Below, piece after piece: positions 27,290-35,686 of a DNA stretch of 63,219 bases; within the stretch, counting starts at the first letter, position 1, and each line of letters starts with the position of its first letter. Location of the stretch: the NCBI RefSeq assembly GCF_004348265.1, contig NZ_SMNT01000017.1, positions 1 through 63,219 on the forward strand, written 5' to 3'. Source of the DNA: Methylobacterium segetis. Lineage in GTDB: Bacteria > Pseudomonadota > Alphaproteobacteria > Rhizobiales > Beijerinckiaceae. A model generated the notes under the pieces. It was not told the origin of the DNA. It worked only from the letters and a program-made list of their open reading frames with translations, and did no database searches. The translations under genes and the position numbers were made by a program.

Positions 27290-29767
27290 TCACCACGTGT
27301 AGCGCAGACCCCCGTAGACGGAGAGCGGCTGCACCAGCGTCGTGGTGCGGGGATCGTTCAGGACGAAGCGGTTGGCGAAGTTGGCCTCCCGCTCTAGGAA
27401 GGTGCCGAAATTGGCGTAGCGGTTGTTGAAGAGGTTCGTCACGAGCAGGAAGATCTGCGCGTTGTCCGTGATCTGCACGCTGGAGTTGAGATTGACCGTG
27501 TAATAGGCGGGCAGCTTGCGGTTCAGGTTCGACTCGTCGCCGCGATAGTAGGACGAGGAGAAGGCGGCGAGGTTCGCGCCGAAGCGCCAGATCGGCGTGA
27601 TCGCGTAGTCGAAGCCGACCTTGAACTGGTGCTCGGGGATGAGCGGCAGCTTGTTGCCGGGGCGGATGTCGATCGAGCCGTCCGGGTTGGCGAGGGGGTT
27701 GTTCGGCGAGGAAAGCGTTCCGGTGAACTGGAAGGTCGCGTCGATCAGCGCGTAGTTCGCGTAAACGCTGAGCCCCGGCATCGCGTACTCGGCCTGCACC
27801 TCGATGCCCTGGCGCTGGGTGGCCGGCACGTTCACGAAGTAGCCGCGGGCGGCGTTGCCCGGAACGGCGAGCTGCAGGATGTCGTTCGACAGGTCGGTGC
27901 GGAAGAAGCCGAGCTTGTAGTTGACGATGCCGTCCTCGTAGACGTTCGGCACCGTGCCGCGGAAGCCGGCCTCGTAGGTCCGGCCCACCACCTGCTCAAG
28001 CGGCGGGTCGGCGACGAGCGAGTTCGGGAGGAGGCAGGGGCGCTGCGGGTTGGCGCAGGCGAGCTCGAGGGGGGTCGGCGCGCGGTTCGATTCCGAGTAG
28101 CCGCCGTAGAGGGTCATCCACGGGAAGAAGCGGTAGGTCACGCCCGCCACCGGGTTGATCCGGTTGAAGTAATGCGTGCCGTTCACGTCCGGCGAGAAGC
28201 CCGTGAGGTCCGTCGTCGAGATGCGGGCGAAGTTGAGCCGCGCGCCCGCCGTGATGGACAGGGCGTCGGTCACGTCGAACGTGTCGAGGGCGTAGAGGCC
28301 CATGTAGAGGTTCGAGCCGATGACGGAGCTCGGCGCGATGCCGAGCGCCGCGGCCGTGCGCAGCTGCGTCGTGCCGACGCCGGGCACGAAGCCGTAGGTC
28401 GGGTTGTTCGGGTTCGTCGTGACGCTGAGATCCGGGTTGATGATGCCCAGCGTGCTCTGCGACTTGAAGCCGTAATCCGCGACATCGATGCTGCCGCCGA
28501 CGATGAAGGTGTTCGTGTGGTCGAAGATGCGGTCGCGGTTCGTCGCCTGAAGCGTGCCGCCGTAGCCCGTCGCCTCCGTGCGAACCGTATCGAGGGTGCC
28601 GTAAGGCACGCCCGGCGTGAACGGGATGCGCGGCGTGTTCCGGCCCTGCATGAGGAACTGGTTGCGGAAGGCGAGCTGCGACTGGCCCGCCGCGGGGAAG
28701 AAGCCGTCATCCTCGAAGCAGAGTGAGCCGCGGAAAGAGGATTGGCGGCTGCAATTCTCGAACTCGGCGTCGTTGCCGTCGATGACGAACTGGCTGAAGC
28801 GGCGGACATAGGCGTTGCCGGCGAGGTCCCAGGTCGGCGAGATGTTGACCTTACCGTTGACCTGGATCTGGCCCATCTCGGTCGAGATCGACTGCGGATA
28901 GGTGAAGATCGCGCGCTCGTCGGTGCGGGTGAAGTCGACCGGGGCGGCGGCGGCCGCGCCGAAGAAGGTCTTGGCGCCCGAAGCGACGATGTGGAACTCG
29001 GAATCCAGGGTGCGGTAGCCGAGGTCGGCGTAGACCCTGCCGATCTCGCTCGGCGACTGGTAGCGCCATCCGCGGTCGCGCAGGCCCTCGCCCGCGAAGT
29101 AGAAGCTCCAGGGGCCGATCTGTTCGCCGTATTGCAGCGTGCCGGCGATGCGACCGTCCGAACCGCCGAAGACCGTCACCTCCTTGCCCTGCCAAGTGAA
29201 GCCGTTCTTCATCTCGATATTGACCGCGCCGCCGAGCGCGTTGAGGCCGAAGATTGGGTTGCCGGTGACGACATCGATGCGGTTGATTGCGACCTGCGGG
29301 ATGAGGTCCCAGTTCACCACGTCGCCGAAGGCCTCGTTGATGCGCACGCCGTTCTGATAGACGGCGAGGCCCTGGGGCGCGCCCTGCAGCGGCGAGGCGT
29401 CGAAGCCGCGGTAGGTCAGCGTCTGCCGGAAGCTGTTGCCCTGGCCGTCGGAGAGGTTCACGCCCGCGGTGCGGCGGGCCAGCGTGAAGGTGGGGTCGAG
29501 GGTGGCGCGGTCCTGCGCGATCTCGGCCGCGTTCACGGTCTCGACCGTGAACGGCAGCCGGGATGCGACCTGCCGCCCCGCCGCGGCCGGATCACCCGTG
29601 CCGCGCCCGGCCGCGATGCCGCCGATCGGCGACGTCGCCACGACGTCGAGCTCCCCCAGCGTGACGGCCTGCGTGCCGCCCTGCTGCGCCTGCACGAGGC
29701 ACGGCAGCATCGCCACCGACGCGATCAGGCTGCCCCGAAGCGCCCGCATACCCATGTCCAACCCCAT
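27290..29767 (-). CDS. lutH: TonB-dependent outer-membrane receptor, lanthanide uptake (LutH)
   Basis: An 825-residue outer-membrane receptor. After a signal peptide ending near LVQAQ comes a plug domain: TLGELDVVATSPI, LPFTVETVNAAEIAQDRATL, LTYRGFDASPLQGAPQGLAV, INRIDVVTGNPIFGLNALGG and AVNIEMKNG. The 22-strand barrel follows, ending with SVYGGLRYTW (aromatic last residue). Its place at the end of a lutABCDEFG cluster identifies it as LutH, which in Methylorubrum extorquens takes up lanthanide, presumably as a lanthanophore complex, using TonB energy. It has 313 bases upstream, with an AT-rich stretch near 29930-29990, so probably its own promoter. The start among ATGs at 29767, 29755 and 29749 is uncertain. 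Confidence 0.9.
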   Translation of the reverse strand: MGLDMGMRALRGSLIASVAMLPCLVQAQQGGTQAVTLGELDVVATSPIGGIAAGRGTGDPAAAGRQVASRLPFTVETVNAAEIAQDRATLDPTFTLARRTAGVNLSDGQGNSFRQTLTYRGFDASPLQGAPQGLAVYQNGVRINEAFGDVVNWDLIPQVAINRIDVVTGNPIFGLNALGGAVNIEMKNGFTWQGKEVTVFGGSDGRIAGTLQYGEQIGPWSFYFAGEGLRDRGWRYQSPSEIGRVYADLGYRTLDSEFHIVASGAKTFFGAAAAAPVDFTRTDERAIFTYPQSISTEMGQIQVNGKVNISPTWDLAGNAYVRRFSQFVIDGNDAEFENCSRQSSFRGSLCFEDDGFFPAAGQSQLAFRNQFLMQGRNTPRIPFTPGVPYGTLDTVRTEATGYGGTLQATNRDRIFDHTNTFIVGGSIDVADYGFKSQSTLGIINPDLSVTTNPNNPTYGFVPGVGTTQLRTAAALGIAPSSVIGSNLYMGLYALDTFDVTDALSITAGARLNFARISTTDLTGFSPDVNGTHYFNRINPVAGVTYRFFPWMTLYGGYSESNRAPTPLELACANPQRPCLLPNSLVADPPLEQVVGRTYEAGFRGTVPNVYEDGIVNYKLGFFRTDLSNDILQLAVPGNAARGYFVNVPATQRQGIEVQAEYAMPGLSVYANYALIDATFQFTGTLSSPNNPLANPDGSIDIRPGNKLPLIPEHQFKVGFDYAITPIWRFGANLAAFSSSYYRGDESNLNRKLPAYYTVNLNSSVQITDNAQIFLLVTNLFNNRYANFGTFLEREANFANRFVLNDPRTTTLVQPLSVYGGLRYTW

Positions 29768-30081
29768 GATTCCAAGACCCGGCTCCTTGTTGCGGAGCCT
29801 TCGGTCCCTTCAATGCTGGGCTTCGCGGACGGGCACAATCGGCGCGGGCGCGCTTTCGCTGAGAATCCGAGTGCCGGGCCGCCCCCATATCGAGATCGTG
29901 GCCCTTCGTGGCGGCATTGCCACAGATTTCTCATACAATTTCAGGATGTTAGGGCAGTTCAGGCAATCAAAAACGGGATAAAGTGGCAAGCTCCCTCAGC
30001 CGCGACCGGTCGGAATCAGAACGCCGCCGGGAGAAGCCCGGCGGCGTCGATACAACTCCTGATTTGTAGAACGATCGCCGT
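29768..30081 (-). promoter_or_regulatory. lutH leader and probable promoter region
   Basis: 314 bases between lutG and lutH, both on the minus strand. The lutG-proximal end has a terminator-like hairpin (30022-30046). The stretch from about 29925 to 29995 is unusually AT-rich for this DNA (ATTTCTCATACAATTTCAGG), which suits a promoter. No gene is supported here. Confidence 0.45.
30022..30046 (-). terminator. Hairpin downstream of lutG
   Basis: CGCCGCCGGG (30022-30031), loop AGAAG, CCCGGCGGCG (30037-30046): a perfect 10-bp G+C stem starting 36 bases after the lutG stop on the minus strand. The next bases on that strand are TTCTGATT, a weak T-rich run. It may end the lutA-G transcript or attenuate into lutH. 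Confidence 0.5.
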
Positions 30082-30714
30082 TCAGAGCCGGGCCTGGATC
30101 TTTCGCGCGATCTCGCCGAGCCGCTGCTCCAGGAGCGTGGGAACCTCGCAGACATAGGTCAGGGATTGGCTGCGCTCCTGGAAGATGCGTCGATCCCAGG
30201 CGAACTTCGTCTCGATCTCGGACTGGTCCTTGGGAATGTCGCGGGCGTCCTGGGCGCTCGGCGCATCCTTCGTCTGGCTGATCTGGTCCGCCTCCTGGCG
30301 GATACGCTCGGCCATGCGGCGCTGCCCCTGGGCATAGCGGGCGATCCCGCTCATCACCCGCGAACGCTCGCCGTTGATCACCTCGAACACGCCGGCGAAG
30401 ACGCGGGTGAGGTGCTGGGCCTTCTCCGGATCCTTCGCCTCGTCGAGCTTCGCGACGTAGGCGTCGAGGAGCCCGTCGACATCCCTCAGCTCGGTTCGGC
30501 GCGAGGCGATCTTCTGGGCGAGCGCCGCCGCCTCGAAATCGTCGCCCCAGGCGCCTGCGCTCTCGAGGTCGGGGCCGGCCCAGACGGTGCCCGCGCTCAG
30601 GGTCGGCACCTTGCGCTGCACGCAGGGCCAGTCCGGGTCGGGCCTCGGCTGAGCGAGGGCGGGTCCGGCGAGCAGGCCGAGGGCGGTGAGGGTTAGCAGG
30701 GTCTGTCGGATCAT
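30082..30714 (-). CDS. lutG: LutG, exported protein of the lanthanide uptake cluster
   Basis: A 210-residue periplasmic protein. Signal peptide MIRQTLLTLTALGLLAGPAL is cleaved near ALAQ. The mature protein is long, charged and helical, with two Cys in matching settings near the two ends: WPCVQRKVPTLS and YVCEVPTLLEQ. They probably pair in a disulfide. The ATG at 30714 overlaps the lutF stop as ATGA. In M. extorquens lutG is the gene after the ABC permease; its role is unknown. No catalytic motif is visible. Confidence 0.82.
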   Translation of the reverse strand: MIRQTLLTLTALGLLAGPALAQPRPDPDWPCVQRKVPTLSAGTVWAGPDLESAGAWGDDFEAAALAQKIASRRTELRDVDGLLDAYVAKLDEAKDPEKAQHLTRVFAGVFEVINGERSRVMSGIARYAQGQRRMAERIRQEADQISQTKDAPSAQDARDIPKDQSEIETKFAWDRRIFQERSQSLTYVCEVPTLLEQRLGEIARKIQARL

Positions 30715-31601
30715 GAATTGTCTCCGGCCGGACCGCCGCGCCGGGCCATGATGCCGCGGCCGGGATCGTAGGCGATGACGGCGAGGGTGAAGAAGGCGAT
30801 CGTGGTGCCCACGACGACGGCGCAGGCGACCGGCTCGAATTGCCCGTAGAGCGCGAAGCGGACGAGCTGGACCGCGTGCGTGAAGGGGTTGCACTCGCAG
30901 ATCCAGTAGAGGGTCTCGGAGGATTCCCGGATGCGCCAGAGCGGGTAGAGGGCCGAGGAGGCGAAGAACATCGGGAAGATCACGAAGTTCATGACGCTCG
31001 CGAAATTCTCGAGTTGCCGCACCATCGAGGAGAGGAGGAGGCCGATCGCCCCGAGCATCAGCCCCGAGGCGACGAAGGCGGGGAGCGCCGCGAGGTATCC
31101 GATCGGCGGGATGTCCGTCTCCCAGAACCACGCGATCGCGAGGAAGGCGTAGGCCTGCACCACCGAGACGGTGACGCCGGCGATCAGCTTGGCGAGGAGC
31201 AGCGTCCAGCGCGGGTACGGGCTCGTCAGCAGCACCTTCATGGAGCCGACCTCGCGGTCGTAGACCATGGAGAGCGAGGATTGCATGCCGTTGAAGAGCT
31301 GGATCATCACGGCGAGGCCCGGCACCACGTAGACCTCGTAGAGCACGTAGGTCTGGTAGGGCGGCTCGATCGAGACGCCGAGCGTGTTGCGGAACCCGGC
31401 CGCGAAGATGAACAGCCAGACGAGCGGGCGCACCAGCGCCGAGAAGAACCTCTCCTTCTGGTTGAAGAATCGCAGCAGCTCGCGGCGGACGATGCCGCCG
31501 AGGCAGATCAGGTAGCCGACCGCGTCGAGGCGGCCATGGTGGGAGACGCCCGGCATCCGCGTGGGCGCAGCGGTGACGGCGGTGCGGGTTTGGATGCTCA
31601 T
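30711..31601 (-). CDS. lutF: ABC-2 type transporter permease, lanthanide uptake (LutF)
   Basis: A 296-residue inner-membrane permease with six transmembrane segments of the ABC-2 (DrrB/NodJ) type: FSALVRPLVWLFIFAAGFRN, PGLAVMIQLFNGMQSSLSMV, LLLAKLIAGVTVSVVQAYAF, LPAFVASGLMLGAIGLLLSS, MNFVIFPMFFASSALYPLWR and a last AVVVGTTIAFFTLAVIA. VYDREVGSMKVLLTSPYPRW is the conserved cytoplasmic coupling region. It pairs with LutE: start ATG at 31601 overlaps the lutE stop by four bases (ATGA). ABC-2 permeases usually export; in M. extorquens this one is needed for lanthanide import. Confidence 0.92.
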   Translation of the reverse strand: MSIQTRTAVTAAPTRMPGVSHHGRLDAVGYLICLGGIVRRELLRFFNQKERFFSALVRPLVWLFIFAAGFRNTLGVSIEPPYQTYVLYEVYVVPGLAVMIQLFNGMQSSLSMVYDREVGSMKVLLTSPYPRWTLLLAKLIAGVTVSVVQAYAFLAIAWFWETDIPPIGYLAALPAFVASGLMLGAIGLLLSSMVRQLENFASVMNFVIFPMFFASSALYPLWRIRESSETLYWICECNPFTHAVQLVRFALYGQFEPVACAVVVGTTIAFFTLAVIAYDPGRGIMARRGGPAGDNS

Positions 31602-32362
31602 GCGGCCTGACGGCCTCCGTCCTTCGGCTCGGTGACGAGGCGGCGGAAGGCCGCCTCCAGGCTCTCGCCCTCGCTGCCGATGCTGCCCGCCTGTCCGCGG
31701 GCGACGATGCGGCCGCGGTGCAGCACCACGGCGTCGTCGCCCGGCTCGATCTCCTCGAAGATGTGGGTGGCCCAGAGCACGGAGAGGCCCTCCTCCCGAA
31801 CGAGCGCGCGCACGATGGCGACGATGTCGGCCCGGGACTCGAGGTCGAGGCCGACGGTGGGCTCGTCGAGCAGCAGAAGGCTCGGCCCATGCACCAGGGA
31901 GCGGGCGATCTCGATGCGGCGCGACTGGCCGCCCGAGAGGGTGCGCACCTTGTCGTCCCGCCGGTCGGAGAGGCCGACCCGGTCGAGGAGTGTCGCGATC
32001 CGCTCGCGCGCGGCCCTGCGGCCGATGCCGTGCAGGCTCGCGTGGTAGTGGAGATTCTGTGCGACCGTCAGGTCGGTGTCGAGGGTGCGGGCCTGGAACA
32101 CGACGCCGAGGCGCGCGAGCGCCCGCGACGGCTCCCGATCGAGCCCGTGCCCGAAGATCGAGACCCGCCCGTCCTGGTTGTTGTAGAGCCGCGTGATCAC
32201 CGAGAAGAGCGTCGTCTTGCCCGCGCCGTTCGGCCCGAGCAGCGCCATGAACCGGCCCCGCTCGACACGGATCGAGACGTCGGACAGCGCCGCCCGCGCG
32301 CCGAAGCGGTGGCTCACCTGCGCGACGTCGAGGGCCGGCGCCGCCTCCCGCCCCCCCGTCAC
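31598..32362 (-). CDS. lutE: ABC transporter ATP-binding protein, lanthanide uptake (LutE)
   Basis: A 254-residue ATPase that powers LutF. Walker A is GPNGAGKTT (Lys about 49), Q-loop VVFQARTLD (about 90), signature LSGGQSRR (about 142), Walker B LLLLDEPTVGLD (about 162) and switch His in WATHIFEEI. These match the family associated with PQQ-dependent alcohol oxidation clusters. The start is GTG at 32362, overlapping the lutD stop as GTGA; the longer upstream frame is a shadow of lutD. The operon is tightly coupled on both sides. Confidence 0.94.
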   Translation of the reverse strand: MTGGREAAPALDVAQVSHRFGARAALSDVSIRVERGRFMALLGPNGAGKTTLFSVITRLYNNQDGRVSIFGHGLDREPSRALARLGVVFQARTLDTDLTVAQNLHYHASLHGIGRRAARERIATLLDRVGLSDRRDDKVRTLSGGQSRRIEIARSLVHGPSLLLLDEPTVGLDLESRADIVAIVRALVREEGLSVLWATHIFEEIEPGDDAVVLHRGRIVARGQAGSIGSEGESLEAAFRRLVTEPKDGGRQAA

Positions 32363-32601
32363 TTCCCCAGCGCCCGCTTGGCATCGGAGACGGCCTCGAC
32401 GCACTCGTCGAACTCGCCCTCCCCCTGCTCGCGCTCGGCGACGCGCAGGGCCTTCTTGGCCTTGGCGGCGGCGGGCTCCGCCGGGTTCTGGGCGAGAGCC
32501 GTTTTGATGGCCGCGATGCCCTCGGTGCAGGCGGCCTTGTCGTCGGCGAGCGCCGGAGCGGCGGCGAGACAGCCCGCGAGGGCGAGACAGGTAAGGCGCA
32601 T
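32359..32601 (-). CDS. lutD: LutD, small exported helical protein of the lanthanide uptake cluster
   Basis: An 80-residue exported protein: signal peptide MRLTCLALAGCLAAAPALA, then a mature part of about 61 residues. It is a predicted helical hairpin with one Cys at each end (ACTEGIAAIKTAL, EFDECVEAVSDAKRAL), so a disulfide is likely. It is acidic in the second helix (EREQGEGEFDE), which could offer carboxylates to a lanthanide. A small periplasmic lanthanide-binding chaperone, LanD, is known from methylotrophs; whether this is that protein I cannot say from sequence. It lies 9 bases after lutC and overlaps lutE. A longer relative lies at 26765-27136. Confidence 0.8.
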   Translation of the reverse strand: MRLTCLALAGCLAAAPALADDKAACTEGIAAIKTALAQNPAEPAAAKAKKALRVAEREQGEGEFDECVEAVSDAKRALGK

Positions 32602-32610
32602 GCGGGGCTC

Positions 32611-33045
32611 CTACTTCACCGAGATCGTGCCGGTCATGCCCTTCGACTCCAGGCCGCGGGCCTCCCACTTGTACTCGCCCGGCTTGATGGCCACGAACTC
32701 GATCGCGATCTCGCCCGGATCGTCGAATTCCAGGTGGTCCGGCGGACCGCCGCCATGGATCTCCAGGTGGTTGATGACGATCTGGTTCAGCCAGATGTAC
32801 CGGAAGAACTCCGGCGCATAGAATTTGTATTCCTGCCGCCCCTTGGCGACGATGCGCAGCCGATAGGCCTTGCCGGCCTCGAGCTCGATGTCCTTGTTCT
32901 CGACGACGAAGTCGTTGCCTTCCTCGTTGCCGAGCACGAGGTCGGGCAGGTTCTGGCGCTTCTTCGTCAGGTCGAGGGCGAGCGCCGGCCCCGCCGCGAG
33001 AAGGCCCGCGAGGCCGAGGGCCGCGAGCCGGAATGTCCGCTTCAT
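32611..33045 (-). CDS. lutC: LutC, cupredoxin-like exported protein without a Cys ligand
   Basis: A 144-residue exported protein (signal peptide MKRTFRLAALGLAGLLAAGP, cleaved near ALA-LDL). The mature part looks like a cupredoxin beta sandwich (ENKDIELEAGKAYRLRIVAK, FVAIKPGEYKWEARG, SKGMTGTISVK). The type 1 copper site needs a Cys in the last loop, but this protein has no cysteine at all; WEARG-LESKGM takes that place. His occurs in INHLEIHGGG and PPDHLEF, and many acidic residues surround it. I infer it does not bind copper in the standard way. It may bind lanthanide or a chelate; that is speculation. It precedes lutD by 9 bases. Confidence 0.8.
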   Translation of the reverse strand: MKRTFRLAALGLAGLLAAGPALALDLTKKRQNLPDLVLGNEEGNDFVVENKDIELEAGKAYRLRIVAKGRQEYKFYAPEFFRYIWLNQIVINHLEIHGGGPPDHLEFDDPGEIAIEFVAIKPGEYKWEARGLESKGMTGTISVK

Positions 33046-33108
33046 CGTGTCCGTTCCTCCCCTGCCGCCTCGGGCGGCGTCCCGTCCCCGTCCTGCCCGG
33101 AGCCGCGG

Positions 33109-34095
33109 CTATTGCGGCGAGACCGCCACGCCCCAGGGCAGCAGCCCGACGGGACTGCTCTTGACGACCTTGCCCGCCTCGACATCGATCACCGAGACAT
33201 CGTTCGATGTGCCGTTGGTGGTGAACAGGAGCTTCTGGTCCGGCGTGAAGGCGAGCTGCCAGACCCGCTGACCGACCGGCAGGTACTTCTCGACCTCGTA
33301 GGTCTTGGTGTTGATCACCGCGACGCGGTTGGCCGGGCCGAGAGCCACGAAGGCCTTCGCGCCGTCCTTGGTGATGCGGATGCCGACGGGCTGGATCGCC
33401 TCGTCGTTCACGCTCGGGATCTTGAAGCTGATCTTCTTCACGACGCGCCGCGAGGCCACGTCGATGACGCTGACCGTTCCGCCGACCTCGGCCGAGACCC
33501 AGAGGAACTTCCCGTCCGTCGTGAACTCGGCGAAGCGCGGGCGCGCGTCGACGAGCACGTTGTCGATCACCTGGAAGGTTTTGGTGTCGATGAAATGGGC
33601 CATGTTGGTGGTCTCGGAGGTGTTGACCAGCACCTTCCCGTCCGGCGAGAGGCCCATTCCCTCCGGCTCGACGCCGACCGGCACCTCGGCCAGGATCTTG
33701 TTCTTCTCGATGTCGATGACCGTGACCTGGCTGTCGTCCTCGTTGGCGACGTAGAGGGGATTGCCGTCGGGCGCGAGGATGAACTGCTCAGGGTCCGGGC
33801 CGGAGCGGAGCGAGCGCACCACCTTGCCGCTCGCGGTGTCGAGCACGTCGATCCGGTCGTCGTCGCTCGCGCAGACGAACAGCTCCTTGCCGTCCTTGCT
33901 CGTGGTCACGCCCCGCGGGCGGCGCCCGACCTTCCACGTTCCGGTCACGGCGAGCGTGCTCGTGTCGATGACGCTGACCGAATTGCCCTTCTCGTTCGTG
34001 ACGTAGACCGTGTAGGCCTCTGCCGAACCCGAGGCCGCGAGCAGGACGGCCGCCAGGGCCGCAACGCTCACACCCGCCTTGACGCAGCGGCTCAT
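33109..34095 (-). CDS. lutB: LutB, YVTN-repeat beta-propeller exported protein
   Basis: A 328-residue exported beta-propeller. The signal peptide is in the first 26 residues (VAALAAVLLAASGSAEA). The mature part is seven-fold YVTN repeats: VYVTNEKGNSVSVIDTSTLA, ELFVCASDDDRIDVLDTASG, PLYVANEDDSQVTVIDIEKN, KVLVNTSETTNMAHFIDTKT and later copies. This family is found with PQQ-dependent alcohol dehydrogenase systems. In M. extorquens the gene is part of the lut cluster; the ligand is unknown from sequence. Loops are rich in Asp. The ATG at 34095 follows AGGAG. A second YVTN protein is at 40296-41285. Confidence 0.9.
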   Translation of the reverse strand: MSRCVKAGVSVAALAAVLLAASGSAEAYTVYVTNEKGNSVSVIDTSTLAVTGTWKVGRRPRGVTTSKDGKELFVCASDDDRIDVLDTASGKVVRSLRSGPDPEQFILAPDGNPLYVANEDDSQVTVIDIEKNKILAEVPVGVEPEGMGLSPDGKVLVNTSETTNMAHFIDTKTFQVIDNVLVDARPRFAEFTTDGKFLWVSAEVGGTVSVIDVASRRVVKKISFKIPSVNDEAIQPVGIRITKDGAKAFVALGPANRVAVINTKTYEVEKYLPVGQRVWQLAFTPDQKLLFTTNGTSNDVSVIDVEAGKVVKSSPVGLLPWGVAVSPQ

Positions 34096-34230
34096 AGGAT
34101 CTCCTCCCCTGGCGCCCGCCGTCTTCGGACGGGCGATTGCGCGCGATTGTAGTGCGTTCCCCGCAGGTTGCGAGGCTCGGAGCCGGCCAGGACCCGATCA
34201 CGATTGCCGCAGGGCCGCGGGAATCGCCGC

Positions 34231-35454
34231 CTATCTGAACTTGCAGGCGGTCTCTGGCAGGTCGATGCCGAGCGTGTCCAGGGGCGTGCGCTGGTGAAGG
34301 TAGCCGGCCTCCGGCGAAACCGAGACCACCGCCTTCGGCTGCACGACGATGAGCGGCTGGCGCAGCTGGTGGTCCCAGGGGCGGTAGGTGAGGGAGACGC
34401 CCTTGTAGGCGGGGAGGCTGAAGGCCGGATCGGTGAGGAAGGGGCCGATCAGGGCGGCATCGTTCGTCTTCTTCGCCGTCACGGCGTCGCCGACCGTGCG
34501 GATCGCTGCCCAGGCCTGGTAGTCGAGCGGGCGCATCAGGCGGCCTGCCAGACGCCGGAAGCGGTTCTGCGCCTGCGCGGCGCCCCAGGTCTCCAGCGTC
34601 GGGTGCCAGGTCGTCGCGATCAGACCCTGCGTGCCGCCGACGGGGCGCGGATCCACCGTCTTGTAGGGCACGTAGTCGCCCCAGTCGCCCGCCTCGTCGG
34701 CCACGATCGCCATGTCGTAGTCGATGCCCCGGGTGAACACCATGGCCTCCGCCCGGGTCGGGGTGTCACCGCGGGCGCGGGCGAGCGGGCCGAAGGTCCA
34801 GGGCTTCTCCGCCTGGATCTTGAGGGCGAATTTCCGGGCGGAGTTCTTCCAGGCCTCCGCGTAGAGCCTGTCCCCCTCGTTGGGCCCGACGATCAGGAAG
34901 AGCTTGCGCCAGCGCATGAAGGTGAGGAAGTGCGCGAGCGCGTCCGTCTGCATCGCCCGGCTCGGGACGACGTGGAAGACGTTCTGGCGGCACTCCGCCC
35001 CGCGCAGGGAATCGTCGGGGGCGGCCGCGTTGAACACGAGGGCGCCGTCCGCCTTCACGGCGTCGGAGACCGCCAGCACCTCGGCCGCGGGCAGCGCCAG
35101 GACGAGGTACTTCACGCCCTTTCCGACGAGTCCCTTCGCGGCCTCGACGGCGCTCGGTCCCCCCTCCGCGAGCACGACCTCGTCGAGGGCGTAGGTCTGC
35201 TTGGTGAAACGGCCTGTCGTGTTGTTGTCCTGGATGCCCATCCGGGCGCCGGCGACACCCTCGTCCTCCGGCACGGCCTCGGCGTCGTAGGAGGCGGGCG
35301 CGGGCTGCGGCCGGTAGAGGATGCCGATGCGCGTCTCGATCGTCTGCGGGGGAGGCGGTGCGCCCGGTTCCTGCGCGCGCGCCGGCCCGGGACCGAGAGG
35401 TCCCGCGAGCGACAGGGCGAGGACGGCGAGGAGAGAGCGGGAGGGAACGCGCAT
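34231..35454 (-). CDS. lutA: ABC transporter substrate-binding protein, lanthanide uptake (LutA)
   Basis: A 407-residue periplasmic binding protein of the type 1 (Leu/branched-chain-like) fold. Signal peptide MRVPSRSLLAVLALSLAGPL, cleaved near ARAQ. Mature blocks include RIGILYRPQPAPASYD, GIQDNNTTGRF, YLVLALPAAEVLAVSDAVKA, FNAAAPDDSLRGAECRQNVF, FLTFMRWRKLFLIVGPNEGD and WHPTLETWGAAQAQNRF. It matches the substrate-binding component annotated in PQQ-dependent alcohol dehydrogenase systems. First gene of the lut cluster; 135 bases separate it from lutB. It would hand lanthanide, or a lanthanide chelate, to LutEF. Confidence 0.92.
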   Translation of the reverse strand: MRVPSRSLLAVLALSLAGPLGPGPARAQEPGAPPPPQTIETRIGILYRPQPAPASYDAEAVPEDEGVAGARMGIQDNNTTGRFTKQTYALDEVVLAEGGPSAVEAAKGLVGKGVKYLVLALPAAEVLAVSDAVKADGALVFNAAAPDDSLRGAECRQNVFHVVPSRAMQTDALAHFLTFMRWRKLFLIVGPNEGDRLYAEAWKNSARKFALKIQAEKPWTFGPLARARGDTPTRAEAMVFTRGIDYDMAIVADEAGDWGDYVPYKTVDPRPVGGTQGLIATTWHPTLETWGAAQAQNRFRRLAGRLMRPLDYQAWAAIRTVGDAVTAKKTNDAALIGPFLTDPAFSLPAYKGVSLTYRPWDHQLRQPLIVVQPKAVVSVSPEAGYLHQRTPLDTLGIDLPETACKFR

Positions 35455-35686
35455 GCGGGCGGCACGCTAGCAATATTGTCCCCGCGCACTCAACGGTGGA
35501 AGCATAAGGGAAACCTAAGGGGCCGGCTCCGTGCCGCGCGGGCGCTTGAGGGCCTCGGCGTCCTGTCGCGGGCCTCGGCCGTTGCCAAATCCTCCTCCCG
35601 CCCGAGGTGTAGGGCCGGGCGCGGCCGGTTGCGGCAGCCGGCGCGCCGCTTCCCCATCCCGGGCCGCCCGCACGAGACCGACGATC
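35455..35686. promoter_or_regulatory. Divergent promoter region between lutA and the cofactor-biosynthesis operon
   Basis: 232 bases between lutA (minus) and the DUF2380 gene (plus). The lutA-proximal part is AT-rich relative to the surroundings, with the palindrome CAATATTG at 35471-35478 and AAGGGAAACCTAAGG around 35510. A lut promoter is expected here; lanthanide-responsive control is known in M. extorquens, but no operator consensus can be claimed. Confidence 0.5.
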
